Shown: piece by piece, positions 10,182 through 18,613 of the stretch
Numbering within the stretch: position 1 is the first letter of the stretch
Layout: each line of letters opens with the position of its first letter
NCBI GenBank assembly: GCA_963973915.1
Contig: CAXBBM010000003.1
Span: forward strand, 62,001-126,000
DNA length: 64,000 nucleotides
Direction: 5' to 3'
DNA from: Polycyclovorans sp002706265
Lineage (GTDB): Bacteria; Pseudomonadota; Gammaproteobacteria; Nevskiales; Nevskiaceae
Position numbers and translations under genes: made by a program
The notes under the pieces: generated by a model
The model's input: only the letters and a program-made list of their open reading frames with translations
Databases searched by the model: none
Told to the model about the DNA's origin: nothing

Positions 10182-10216
10182 CGGCGGGGGCGTGCCCAGC
10201 GGGCGCGACCCCGCCG
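10182..10216 (+). promoter_or_regulatory. strong hairpin in the C-A intercistronic leader (operon 1)
   Basis: CGGCGGGG at 10182-10189 pairs perfectly with CCCCGCCG at 10209-10216. Inside, after one mismatch, CGTGCCC pairs with GGGCGCG (one G-U) around a three-base loop. The structure starts 21 bp after the C-subunit stop and has no following T-tract, so it is more likely a processing or mRNA-stability element, or an attenuator, than a terminator. The remaining 160 bp up to the A gene hold only short hairpins. Confidence 0.6.
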
Positions 10217-10375
10217 CTCAGTAAGCCAGCGACCGGGCGAGAAGGCGACGCTTGGTCACCCACATGGGGTTGGGTCATCGCCACAGGCGACTGGCGTTCA
10301 GTGGAAACAAGAAATCGAGCGGTTGCCCCTGCGCGGGCATCGCTGAGCAAAACCAAGGGCGGAGATCCCGACTAA

Positions 10376-11149
10376 ATGAAGGTTTCAGATAACTCAGTGC
10401 CTGTTGACACAGGCCAAAACGGGCTCACTTCAGCGAAGGAACAGCGGAAGGCGTACGTCCAGATGGACTTGCTGATCATTCCTCTGATCGTGCTGCTCTT
10501 CATGGGCATCTTCAGTTTTCACTTCGCGCTGCTCGTCGGCGACTGGGATTATTGGGTGGACTGGCGCGATCGCCGCTGGTGGCCGCTTGTAACGCCACTT
10601 GCCCTCACCGTGTTACCAGGCGTGTTCGGGTTCCTGCTGTGGGACAAGCTGCGCCTGCCGTTAGGCGGAACGCTCACGATTCTGTGCCTGACCCTGGCCG
10701 CCTGGATCAGCCGCTATCTCAACTTCCATCTCTTCGCCGATTTTCCGATGAACTTTGTATGGCCTTCGACCTACATCGGCCTGGGCCTGATTCTGGACTG
10801 CATGCTGCTGCTCACCCGCAGCTTCTTCTGGACGGGGCTTTTCGGCGGATTCACCTTCGGCCTTCTGATCTATCCGCTCAACTGGTCAATCTTGGCGCCG
10901 TTCCAGGTGCCGCTTGAGCTTAACGGAACGATGCTGACTGTTGCCGACCTGATGGGCTACGAGTACATCCGCACGGCGATCCCTGAATACGTGCGCATCA
11001 TCGAGGAGTCCACGCTGCGGACCTTCGGTGCCGCAGTGACGCCCCTGACGGCCGTGTTCGCGGGGTTTCTCAACATCATGAATTACTGGTTCTGGCTCTG
11101 GATCGGATATCTGGGTACGAAAGCGGTGTGGATTCGGAAGATCGTGTGA
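10376..11149 (+). CDS. pmoA: copper membrane monooxygenase subunit A (operon 1)
   Basis: A 257-residue polytopic membrane protein of the PmoA/AmoA family. The hallmark GDWDYWVDWRDRRWWP is at residues 55-70, and the C-terminal PEYVRIIEESTLRTFG motif is present. Around seven hydrophobic segments are seen. It follows the C gene by 215 bp and its TGA overlaps the ATG of the B gene by one base (TGATG). Only a weak GGAG lies about 11 bp upstream of the start. It is clearly divergent from the operon 2 copy. Confidence 0.95.
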   Translation: MKVSDNSVPVDTGQNGLTSAKEQRKAYVQMDLLIIPLIVLLFMGIFSFHFALLVGDWDYWVDWRDRRWWPLVTPLALTVLPGVFGFLLWDKLRLPLGGTLTILCLTLAAWISRYLNFHLFADFPMNFVWPSTYIGLGLILDCMLLLTRSFFWTGLFGGFTFGLLIYPLNWSILAPFQVPLELNGTMLTVADLMGYEYIRTAIPEYVRIIEESTLRTFGAAVTPLTAVFAGFLNIMNYWFWLWIGYLGTKAVWIRKIV

Positions 11150-12399
11150 TGAAAACGACCATGAAACTGCTTTGTGCCTTCCTGCTGCCCCTGATTGCGT
11201 TCTGCGTGATCTATCCATCGCCTTCCGTGGCGCACGGTGAACGTGCGCAGATGCCTCAGTTGCGCATGCGCACGGTGCACTGGATCGACGTCGAAGCGTC
11301 GACGACCAAGTTGGCGGTCAACGAGATCGTCAAGATCAGCGGCAAATTCATGCCGTCGAAGTACTGGCCGCACCATGTGGATTCAATCGAGGACACCGCT
11401 TACCTCAACATCGGCGTTCCCGGGCCTTCCTTCGTGCGGCTGGACTCCCGTGTCAACGGCGTGCCAATGATCCGGTCGACCTCATTTCGCAAGGGTGAGG
11501 TCTACGATTTCGAGATCACCATGAAGGCGCGCAAGGTGGGTCGATATCACGTTCACACCGTAATCAATGTCAAAGGTGCTGGCCCGATGATTGGTCCCGG
11601 CATCTGGGTCGAAGTCACGGGTGATGAAGCCGCCTTCGTGAATACCGCTGAGACTCTGTTGGGCGAGACCATCGATCTGGAAAGCTATGGCTTGGGGAAT
11701 GTCATGGCGTGGTCCGCCCTCTGGTTCGCCGTCGGCTTGGCCTGGTTTGTCTATTGGTTGACCAAGTGTCCCATCGTGGTGCCGCGCTTCAAGCGTGCGC
11801 GAGAGTTGGGACCCGAAGCCGACCAGATGATCACGACCATGGACCGACGCATGGGAGGCATCTTTCTGACCCTCACCTTGAGTCTGATTGTGGGCGGGTA
11901 CGTCTATGCTCAGGAAAGGTGGCCGATCACCACGCCGCTGCAGACCGGCAAGATCGACGTTCCGCCGCTTGATCAACCACCCACCCCGATCGCGATCAAG
12001 CTCATCGAGGCGCGTTACCGTATTCCGGGTCGTAGTTTCAGGATGGAGTTTGACGTGGTCAACGACAGTGACCGGCCGGTCACCATCGGTGAATTCGCAG
12101 CCGGCAACCTGCGTTTCATTAACGCGGATGTGCTGGACGTGAAGCCCAAGGACGAACACGATCTGGTGGCCTCGGATGCCCTGCGTGTCGAAGGTGCGCC
12201 TGTCGCTGCCGGGGCCACCCAGCGTGTGGTGATCTACGCCGACGATGCCATGTGGGAGACCGAGCGCATGACGACCATGATTTCCTCCCCTGATGCCGTT
12301 GTGGCGGGCGTCCTCTCGTTCTTCGACGATGCCGGTGAACGGCATCTCGTGGAGTTCGGGGGGCCGATGATTCCTGACTTCGGCATGGTGCCGCGGTGA
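11149..12399 (+). CDS. pmoB: copper membrane monooxygenase subunit B (operon 1)
   Basis: A 416-residue protein with signal peptide, two periplasmic cupredoxin domains and two membrane helices (about residues 186-205 and 236-254). The mature N terminus is predicted to begin at His29 (VAHGER), and His134 and His136 lie in GRYHVHTV; these correspond to His33, His137 and His139, the CuB ligands of methanotroph PmoB. All three are present, so a working copper site is expected. The start overlaps the A-gene stop by one base, as does its own stop with the next gene. Confidence 0.95.
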   Translation: MKTTMKLLCAFLLPLIAFCVIYPSPSVAHGERAQMPQLRMRTVHWIDVEASTTKLAVNEIVKISGKFMPSKYWPHHVDSIEDTAYLNIGVPGPSFVRLDSRVNGVPMIRSTSFRKGEVYDFEITMKARKVGRYHVHTVINVKGAGPMIGPGIWVEVTGDEAAFVNTAETLLGETIDLESYGLGNVMAWSALWFAVGLAWFVYWLTKCPIVVPRFKRARELGPEADQMITTMDRRMGGIFLTLTLSLIVGGYVYAQERWPITTPLQTGKIDVPPLDQPPTPIAIKLIEARYRIPGRSFRMEFDVVNDSDRPVTIGEFAAGNLRFINADVLDVKPKDEHDLVASDALRVEGAPVAAGATQRVVIYADDAMWETERMTTMISSPDAVVAGVLSFFDDAGERHLVEFGGPMIPDFGMVPR

Positions 12400-13001
12400 T
12401 GTTTATGCAACGAGCTTTCCAGGCGCTCTTCGCCGCTGCAGCATTACTGGTGGCCGCTGGAGCCAGCGGCCATGGCGGCGTCTCGATGGAAGACGACAAC
12501 TGTGTGATGAAAATCGGCACGCTACGCGCGCACTTCACCGGCTATCAGCCGGAGAAGCGCGCGACCCAGGAGTTCTGTGAAGACATCCCAGAACTTGGGC
12601 GCGCGATTATTGTCATTGACTACGTCAGCGCAGCGTTGCGTCAGTATGAGGTTGAGTTTCGCGTGCTTGAAGACGTGAACGATCTCAGGTCTGGCGGCCG
12701 ATACGAAGACTTGGGATCTGAGGCCGACATCGAGGCTGCGACCCTGGTTCATGTTCCGTTTCAGGTCTACCCCAGAGGCACATTGACGTTTGAACATAAC
12801 TTCGAGACGCCCGGCTGGTATATCGGCATGATTACCGCCAAGGACCCTGAAACGGGAACCGTGCTGCACTCGGTATTTCCGTTCAAGGTGGGTGTCCACA
12901 GTCTGTGGCGATATCTGCCGGCCTTCCTGATCGTCTTTGCCATTGCGGCACTCGTCTACCGCCTCACGGGTCGCAAAAATAATTCAACCGAGGTGAAGTG
13001 A
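12399..13001 (+). CDS. CuMMO-associated membrane-anchored periplasmic protein ('D' gene, operon 1)
   Basis: A 200-residue protein with a signal peptide whose likely cleavage leaves an N-terminal His25 (HGGVSMEDDNC), a beta-rich periplasmic domain, and one C-terminal helix (residues 172-188) followed by a basic tail. Residues His25, Cys35, His45 (HFTGYQP) and Cys60 (EFCEDIP) are shared with the paralogue at 48527-49114. Position after C-A-B and before copCD matches the AmoD/PmoD (orf4/orf5) genes of ammonia and methane oxidisers, some of which bind copper. A copper delivery or electron-transfer role is inferred. Start and stop both overlap the neighbouring genes by one base. Confidence 0.75.
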   Translation: MFMQRAFQALFAAAALLVAAGASGHGGVSMEDDNCVMKIGTLRAHFTGYQPEKRATQEFCEDIPELGRAIIVIDYVSAALRQYEVEFRVLEDVNDLRSGGRYEDLGSEADIEAATLVHVPFQVYPRGTLTFEHNFETPGWYIGMITAKDPETGTVLHSVFPFKVGVHSLWRYLPAFLIVFAIAALVYRLTGRKNNSTEVK

Positions 13002-13381
13002 TGGCAGTTTCAGCGCACAGGTTAGGGAGCGCGTTGCTCTTGGCCTCGCTCGGGGCATACGGGCCAGCCATTCACGCACATGCGGGGCTGGTCAGTTCGG
13101 AGCCTGGACGCAGAGCGGTGTTAACCGTGCCGCCCGAAGAGATTCGCCTGTGTTTCAACGAGAACATCGAGCCGAAATTTTCCACTGTCACGCTCTCTCA
13201 GGGTGATGATGCAATCGAGTCGCTTGGCGAAGTCCAGACCGACCCTGAGGTGCCTGCCTGCCTGGTCGTGTCTTTGGAGTCACCGCTCGGCAATGGCAGC
13301 TATACGGTCAAGTACCGCGTGCTTTCTGTCGATGGTCACGTCGTCGATTACGGGTACGGATTCAAATTGAAAGCACCCTGA
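13001..13381 (+). CDS. copC: CopC-family periplasmic copper-binding protein
   Basis: A 126-residue protein: signal peptide, then a CopC beta-sandwich beginning HAGLVSSEPG. The mature N-terminal His27 together with Asp111 and His113 (VDGHVVDYGYGF) gives the Cu(II) histidine-brace-like site known in CopC. The Met-rich Cu(I) loop of some CopC proteins is not evident. It overlaps the D gene by one base (TGATG) and is followed after 7 bp by the copD fusion, so it should hand copper to CopD or receive it for CuMMO loading. Confidence 0.9.
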   Translation: MAVSAHRLGSALLLASLGAYGPAIHAHAGLVSSEPGRRAVLTVPPEEIRLCFNENIEPKFSTVTLSQGDDAIESLGEVQTDPEVPACLVVSLESPLGNGSYTVKYRVLSVDGHVVDYGYGFKLKAP

Positions 13382-13388
13382 GGTCGGG

Positions 13389-15368
13389 GTGATCGAAATT
13401 CTGGCTGCGGCATCCCGATTGGCGGCTTTCGCGAGTGCGGCCTGGATCATCGGTGCGACCTTCTTCCACGCTTGGTGCGTGCCGCGCGAGTTCCTCAAGG
13501 CGCCGATGCCTGGGCCCAGAGCGCTGCTGATCGCCGTCACGGTGCTTGCGGTGGGTCATGCTGGTTTGATGTGGGCACAGATGCTCACTCTCGTCCCGCT
13601 CGGGGGGACAGCAGCCGACTGGCGCAACCTGGTGATGGGCACGCACTTCGGTCAGATTTGGCTGATTCGAGCCGGGGCGGCCGCGCTGCTGCTTGTGTGT
13701 GTGCTGGTGGCAATGATTCGGCCGGTTCAGCGCGCACGCTGGGCCTGCGCGATCGCGGCGGCCCTCTACCTTGGACTTGCACCCTGGGGCGGTCACGGCG
13801 CCGGTGCGGAAGCACCGTGGCAGGTTCTGCCGCCCAACATCGCCCACATGCTTGCCGTCGCAGTATGGTTCGGCGCCTTGCCGTCTTGGCTGCTGACGGT
13901 CAGAGCGTATGCCCGCAACCAATCGTCTGCCCTGACGACGTCGGCCCTTTCCGCCGCCCTGCAGCGCTTCTCGCAGTTGTCGATGGCGCTGATGGCCGTC
14001 ATCGTCGTGACCGGGGTCTGGCTGGCTGATCTTTACATCGAGAACGAAGGTGATCTGCTGGGCACGCGCTATGGGGGGCTGCTGGTCGGCAAGGTCGGGC
14101 TGCTGGCCTTCGCGCTGTTGTTTGCAAACCGACTGCGCACCGGGTTTCTGCCGGTACTGAAGAGGGCGGCCAATCACGCTGAGCCCCGCGCACGGTCGGC
14201 GCTGGCGCTGCGGCACGTTGCAGTCGAGCTGGGCGCGGCCACGGGCGTGCTGCTCTGTGCGGTCTGGTTGGCACAGACCACCCCGGCGTTTCACGAACCC
14301 GAGCCCCACTGGTGGCTGCCATTTCGATGGTCGTTCGAAGCCACCTGGGCCGACCCGTCGCTCAGGGTCTGGATGCTGGGCGCGTTGGCAGCCCTGATTG
14401 CCGCCGGCTTTGCGGCAACCTGGCGGCGCGGGGCATCGACATCAACATCGCTGCGCGTCACGGCCGCCGTGCTGGTCGTCGCGGCGTTCAGCGTGCTCGC
14501 CTGGGCATTTGCGGTGCCGGCTTATCCCGACACGTTTCGCCGCTCGCAAGTACCGTATCTGACTCAGTCCGTTGCAAACGGGCGCGAGCTGTTCATGCAG
14601 CACTGCACGGCCTGTCACGGCACCGGAGGTCTGGGCGACGGTCCGCTGGCCGCAACGCTGCCGGTGCCGCCCGCCAATCTGAGCGAGCCGCACACGGCGT
14701 TGCACACGGCCGGGGACATGTATTGGTGGCTGAGCCACGGGATTCCCGAGAGCGGCATGCCCGGCTTCGGCGCGGTACTTTCCGAAGACGATCGCTGGGA
14801 CCTCATCAATTTCATGCGCACCTTTTCGCAAGGCTTCGAGAGTCGGGTCATGCGGGCCGGCATCGTTCCAGGGCAGGCGTGGCTGGGTGCGGTGAACCTC
14901 TATATCGAAGGCGCATCGGGGCCGACCGAGCTTCAGGGCTACCGCGAAACGCATAACGTACTGCTGGCATTTCTTGGCGGACCCAGTGCGGATGCGCGCG
15001 CGCGGACCTTGGCGATGGCGCTCCCTGAACTCCAGGCCCGCCGCACACAGGTCTTGGCGGTCCCGCTCGACGACGCGGATCTGCCCGGCGATTTGCCGTA
15101 CCCGGTTTTGAAGTCCGGCGCCGCGGACGCATGGTCCGCTTACGAACTGCTGTCCCGCACGGTGGGTGATCGCGGGCTGCCCGATCGGCTGGGCATGGCC
15201 TGGACGCACGCTGAGTTCCTCATCGATCGATTCGGCTATGTGCGTGCGCGCTGGATTGCTGAGGATGACGCGGTGGGATGGTCCGATCCTGCAATGCTGT
15301 ATCCCCACCTGGATCGGCTCAACGCCGAGCCTCGTTTGCGTCCGCCACCGGATGCGCACATTCACTGA
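13389..15368 (+). CDS. copD: CopD domain - cytochrome c - thioredoxin-like fusion protein
   Basis: A 659-residue protein starting at GTG 13389 after a GAGG ribosome site. Residues 1-300 form a polytopic CopD copper-import domain with conserved His in GHAGL, THFGQIWL and IAHMLAVAVWFGALP. Further helices lie around 325-375. Residues 395-485 are a class I cytochrome c with CTACH at 406-410 and probable axial Met457 (SGMPGF). Residues 520-625 look like a thioredoxin/redoxin fold (VLLAFLGGPS, FLIDRFGYVRARWI) but contain no cysteines. CopD normally lacks the two added parts. The heme domain suggests that copper import or reduction is linked to electron transfer. Confidence 0.85.
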   Translation: MIEILAAASRLAAFASAAWIIGATFFHAWCVPREFLKAPMPGPRALLIAVTVLAVGHAGLMWAQMLTLVPLGGTAADWRNLVMGTHFGQIWLIRAGAAALLLVCVLVAMIRPVQRARWACAIAAALYLGLAPWGGHGAGAEAPWQVLPPNIAHMLAVAVWFGALPSWLLTVRAYARNQSSALTTSALSAALQRFSQLSMALMAVIVVTGVWLADLYIENEGDLLGTRYGGLLVGKVGLLAFALLFANRLRTGFLPVLKRAANHAEPRARSALALRHVAVELGAATGVLLCAVWLAQTTPAFHEPEPHWWLPFRWSFEATWADPSLRVWMLGALAALIAAGFAATWRRGASTSTSLRVTAAVLVVAAFSVLAWAFAVPAYPDTFRRSQVPYLTQSVANGRELFMQHCTACHGTGGLGDGPLAATLPVPPANLSEPHTALHTAGDMYWWLSHGIPESGMPGFGAVLSEDDRWDLINFMRTFSQGFESRVMRAGIVPGQAWLGAVNLYIEGASGPTELQGYRETHNVLLAFLGGPSADARARTLAMALPELQARRTQVLAVPLDDADLPGDLPYPVLKSGAADAWSAYELLSRTVGDRGLPDRLGMAWTHAEFLIDRFGYVRARWIAEDDAVGWSDPAMLYPHLDRLNAEPRLRPPPDAHIH

Positions 15369-15387
15369 ACCCATCAGGAGTCAAACC

Positions 15388-15888
15388 ATGAAACGACCCC
15401 AAATTCTCTTCTGGGCGGCATTGTTCGGCAGCAGTCTGTCGTTCGGCGCTCTGGCCGAAGACAAGGCCGCGCACGACCACCACGCCCATCATCAAGGGCA
15501 CGCCCAGCATGCGGCCAACGGCGCAGCGGGGAAGGGTGCGACCGAAGTGCCGCCGCTGCGCATCCTGTTTCCCGAGAACGGCGCCAAGGTCGGCACCCAG
15601 CTTGCGGTGGTGTTCGAAACGCCCGGCAAAATGGAGCGGTTGACCATGAGCGCGCCCGTGGTGGGCACCCACCTGCACATCGAAACCGATGGAATTTCGC
15701 TGATGCCCGGCGAAGACCAGCTGATCCGGCTGGGCAACCATCGGTACGTGTTTCTGTTTGACCTGCCGGTCGAGCCTGGCGAGCGCAGCCTGCGGGTGTA
15801 CTGGTCGGATGGCATGCACCGCACCATCGATGCGAGCATGCAGACGGTGAAGGTTGTCGTCGAAGACGCCGACAGCGGCAAGAAGTAG
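15388..15888 (+). CDS. histidine-rich periplasmic protein
   Basis: A 166-residue secreted protein with a signal peptide cut near ALA-EDK. The mature N terminus carries nine His within about 20 residues (HDHHAHHQGHAQH), a likely metal-binding segment. A beta-rich domain of about 105 residues follows (LRILFPENGAKV, VGTHLHIETDG, RYVFLFDLPVEPGERSLRVYWSDG). I do not recognise a named family with certainty. It is the last gene of CuMMO operon 1, with CAGGAG 9 bp before its ATG, so storage or delivery of periplasmic copper is a reasonable inference. Confidence 0.75.
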   Translation: MKRPQILFWAALFGSSLSFGALAEDKAAHDHHAHHQGHAQHAANGAAGKGATEVPPLRILFPENGAKVGTQLAVVFETPGKMERLTMSAPVVGTHLHIETDGISLMPGEDQLIRLGNHRYVFLFDLPVEPGERSLRVYWSDGMHRTIDASMQTVKVVVEDADSGKK

Positions 15889-16007
15889 GGGGTACGAACA
15901 GCGGCCTGCGTCTCGCACTCGGGCGATCAGCCAGGCTGTTGCTTCGCCGCTGTCTCGGGTAAAGGCGTGCGCCGCGCGCATGCTGGGAGACTGATTCCGG
16001 AAGCGCG

Positions 16008-16029
16008 CGCCCGGTCGTGCCGGGCGTTT
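16008..16029 (+). terminator. probable terminator of CuMMO operon 1
   Basis: CGCCCGG (16008-16014) and CCGGGCG (16020-16026) form a seven-base stem with a five-base loop, followed by TTTG. It lies 119 bp after the last gene of the operon. Confidence 0.5.
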
Positions 16030-16289
16030 GCCCTCAGGGGGGAACCCATGTGACGTACCGTGCCGCGACCGGCGCTTGGGGTGACCTTCTGCTGAGGTAA
16101 GCGAGTCCGTCACCATCGCGAGTTGGGAAGCGCAGCGATTGGGAAGCCACCGCTGCGGATGCTGTTCACGGTTCCCGGGCCCTATGGGCGGCTCAGCGCC
16201 GCCGCGCTGGCGTTGGTTCGTTTCCCTAGCCAGCGGTCTTCCGCGACCCGCCGCGAGCGTGTCCGTCGACCCAACGCCAGAACAATGGA

Positions 16290-16311
16290 TGCGGGCCATT
16301 GCTGGCCCGCA
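16290..16311 (-). terminator. probable terminator of the PQQ dehydrogenase transcript
   Basis: TGCGGGCCA (16290-16298) and TGGCCCGCA (16303-16311) form a nine-base stem with a TTGC loop, starting 6 bp beyond the dehydrogenase stop on the minus strand. Only a short, imperfect T-rich stretch follows. Confidence 0.55.
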
Positions 16312-16317
16312 GCCGTC

Positions 16318-18552
16318 TCAGTCTGCGGCGTTCTTGAACCATGCGATCGTGCGCACGCCCCAATCGGCCACTGTGGCCAAAACCCCATAGAACCAGTGCT
16401 TGACGCTGGTCCAGGCGGAATCGCGGCTCTGCTCGGCTTTGAGCGTGCGGTGCCCAACCCGGGTGAGATAAGCGTGGATCGCGGCCGACTCCTCGGCATT
16501 GAGCGTGTCCGAAAAAGCGGGCATGCCCCGTTCGCGCTGAGCGCCGCCCAGCACGATGGCGTCGAACATCTGGTGCGTTTCTGCACTCATGTAACGCAGA
16601 TCCGCGAGGTTGGGATGGCTGATGCCGCCCGGTCCGTGACAGTACACGCAGTACTTGTGGTAAAGCTGGTTGCCCTTGTCGATCTGCTCAGACGTTGCCG
16701 TGTCCGCCGGTGGCTCGGGCAGGCGGCGCGGGCGGTCCACCGGGGGCAGTTGCGTGTCACCGCCGAGCTTGAAGGTCATCAACCGGCCTTCCGTGGACGG
16801 GCTCTCGCGGGTGTTGCTCGAGAATCCGAAGGACATGCCGAATGCGCCGCCCCAGCCGACCAGCACGCTCACGTACTGCTCGCCATCGACGGTGTAGGTG
16901 ATGGGCGAGCCAATCACGCCCTGCTGTACGTCGTAGTGCCAGAGCCGCTCGCCGGTGCGCGCATCGTAGGCGTCCAGATAGCCGCGCCCGGTGCCTTCAA
17001 ACACCAAGTCTTCACCGGCGCAAAGGGCGCCGCTGTTCCAGGGCGTTTCGCTGTTGTGGCGCCAGACTTCCTCCTGCTTGACCGGGTCCCAGGCCAGCAA
17101 GAAGCCCTGCGCCGTGGCGGCACCGACCTTCTTGACAAGCTCCCGGTCCAGCCATGCCGGCACGGTGAGATCCTTCATCACGTCCAGACCCACGTTCCAG
17201 AACTTCGGGTTGTACTCGAAGGTTTCGTCCTGGCGGTAGATCATCGCCAGTTCGCGCGCGGGGATGTAGACGTAGCCGGTGCCGGGGTGAAAGCACATCG
17301 GCTGCCAGTTGTGTCCGCCCATGGGCGAGGGGAACTGGTACACCGGGCTGGTCTTGTAGCTGTTGTCGGTTTCGACGGGCCGTCCGGTCGTGAGGTCGAT
17401 GCGCTCGGCCCAGGACACATGCACATAGTTCTCGGCCGACAGCAATTCGCCATTGGCCCGGTCAAGCACGTAGAAAAAGCCGTTTTTGGGGGCCTGCATG
17501 ATGACCTTGCGGGTCTGGCCTTCAATCTCCAGATCGGCCAGCACCATGTGCTGCGTGGCGGTGTAATCCCAGCCATCGCCGGGCGTGGTCTGGTAGTGCC
17601 AGACGTACTCGCCGGTTTCCGGGCGCAGCGCGACGATGGAGGACAGGAACAGATTGTCGCCGCCCGCCGGGCTGCGAATCTCCTTGTTCCAGGGCGAGCC
17701 ATTGCCGACGCCGATGTAAAGCAGGTCCAGCTCAGGGTCGTAGGCCATCGAATCCCAGACCGTACCGCCGCCACCGACTTCCCAGTACTTGCCACTCGGG
17801 TCCCAGGTCGCCGCGGCTTTTTCGAGGATTGGGCTCTCGAAGGGTTTCGACGGGTCGCCGGGCACCGTGTAGAACCGCCAGGCCATCTCGCCAGTCTCGG
17901 CATCGTAGGCGCTGACATAGCCGCGCACGCCCAGTTCTGCGCCGCCGTTGCCGATCAGGACCTTGCCTTTCACCACGCGCGGTGCGCCGGTGATGGTGTA
18001 GGGGCGCGAGAGGTCGACGGTGAGCGTGTCCCAGACCACCTCACCGGTTGCGGCATCGAGCGCGACCAGCCGCCCGTCAAAGGTGCCGACATAGACCTTT
18101 CCATTCCACATCGCCATGCCACGGTTGACGATGTCGCAGCAGCCATACTGGCCGCGGTCGCGGTCTACATTGAGGTCGTTCTCCCACAGCAGCTTGCCGC
18201 TGCGGGCATCGACGGCGTACGCCTTGCTCCATTCGCCGGTGAAATACATCACCCCGTCGACGACCAGGGGCGTGCCTTCCAGTCCACGCTTGGTGCCCAG
18301 GTCGAGGTACCAGGCAAGACCAAGATCCTCAACGTTGTCGCCGCTGATCTGGTTCAGCGGGCTGTAGCGCTGCTCGTCCTGCGTGCGGCCATGCTGGATC
18401 CAGTTTGCGGTCTCGGTTCCGGCCGCAGCCAGCCGGGCGGCATCGACCGCAGTGCCCGCCGCGCCAGTGGCCATTGCGGTATTGCTGACCGCAAGCAACA
18501 GCAGTAAACGCAAGCTCGCGCGGCGACTGCCGCTGGGTGAAAAACGGATCAC
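16318..18552 (-). CDS. PQQ-dependent quinohemoprotein alcohol dehydrogenase
   Basis: A 744-residue secreted quinohemoprotein. After a signal peptide comes an eight-bladed PQQ propeller with the vicinal disulfide motif YGCCDIVNRG, tryptophan-docking repeats (such as DARTGERLWHYD) and probable catalytic Asp in GDGWDYTATQ. A C-terminal cytochrome c follows with CVYCH at residues 635-639 and probable Met677 (RGMPAF). This matches type II alcohol dehydrogenases such as the butane-oxidiser enzymes that oxidise primary alcohols in the periplasm. Beyond the heme domain it has an unusual tail with a hydrophobic segment (WFYGVLATVADWG). The start is GTG, set by AGGAGAGG just upstream. Convergent with CuMMO operon 1. 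Confidence 0.92.
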   Translation of the reverse strand: MIRFSPSGSRRASLRLLLLLAVSNTAMATGAAGTAVDAARLAAAGTETANWIQHGRTQDEQRYSPLNQISGDNVEDLGLAWYLDLGTKRGLEGTPLVVDGVMYFTGEWSKAYAVDARSGKLLWENDLNVDRDRGQYGCCDIVNRGMAMWNGKVYVGTFDGRLVALDAATGEVVWDTLTVDLSRPYTITGAPRVVKGKVLIGNGGAELGVRGYVSAYDAETGEMAWRFYTVPGDPSKPFESPILEKAAATWDPSGKYWEVGGGGTVWDSMAYDPELDLLYIGVGNGSPWNKEIRSPAGGDNLFLSSIVALRPETGEYVWHYQTTPGDGWDYTATQHMVLADLEIEGQTRKVIMQAPKNGFFYVLDRANGELLSAENYVHVSWAERIDLTTGRPVETDNSYKTSPVYQFPSPMGGHNWQPMCFHPGTGYVYIPARELAMIYRQDETFEYNPKFWNVGLDVMKDLTVPAWLDRELVKKVGAATAQGFLLAWDPVKQEEVWRHNSETPWNSGALCAGEDLVFEGTGRGYLDAYDARTGERLWHYDVQQGVIGSPITYTVDGEQYVSVLVGWGGAFGMSFGFSSNTRESPSTEGRLMTFKLGGDTQLPPVDRPRRLPEPPADTATSEQIDKGNQLYHKYCVYCHGPGGISHPNLADLRYMSAETHQMFDAIVLGGAQRERGMPAFSDTLNAEESAAIHAYLTRVGHRTLKAEQSRDSAWTSVKHWFYGVLATVADWGVRTIAWFKNAAD

Positions 18553-18613
18553 AATGCCTCTCCTAAAACGGATGATGAAATTCGGGCACGGGGCGATTCA
18601 GAGCCCCCGTGCC

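Larger units (their letters stand above)
15889..16317. other. gene-free convergent spacer
   Basis: A 429-bp spacer between the His-rich protein and the PQQ dehydrogenase, which converge. It contains a terminator-like hairpin for each direction (annotated separately). I see no credible coding frame here; open frames across it are continuations of antisense frames. Confidence 0.6.

Noticed and set aside
9366..12399. Ammonia or methane monooxygenase assignment
   Set aside because: No hydroxylamine oxidoreductase, cytochrome c554, or methanol dehydrogenase/formaldehyde module is in the window. Neighbouring genes are for longer alcohols and acyl-CoAs, so only the family-level CuMMO name is given.
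16123..18507. 794-codon open frame on the plus strand
   Set aside because: It is antisense to the PQQ dehydrogenase, whose motifs are unmistakable. The translation is low-complexity (rich in Ala, Gly, Arg, His) and shows no domain, as expected for the opposite strand of high-GC coding DNA.
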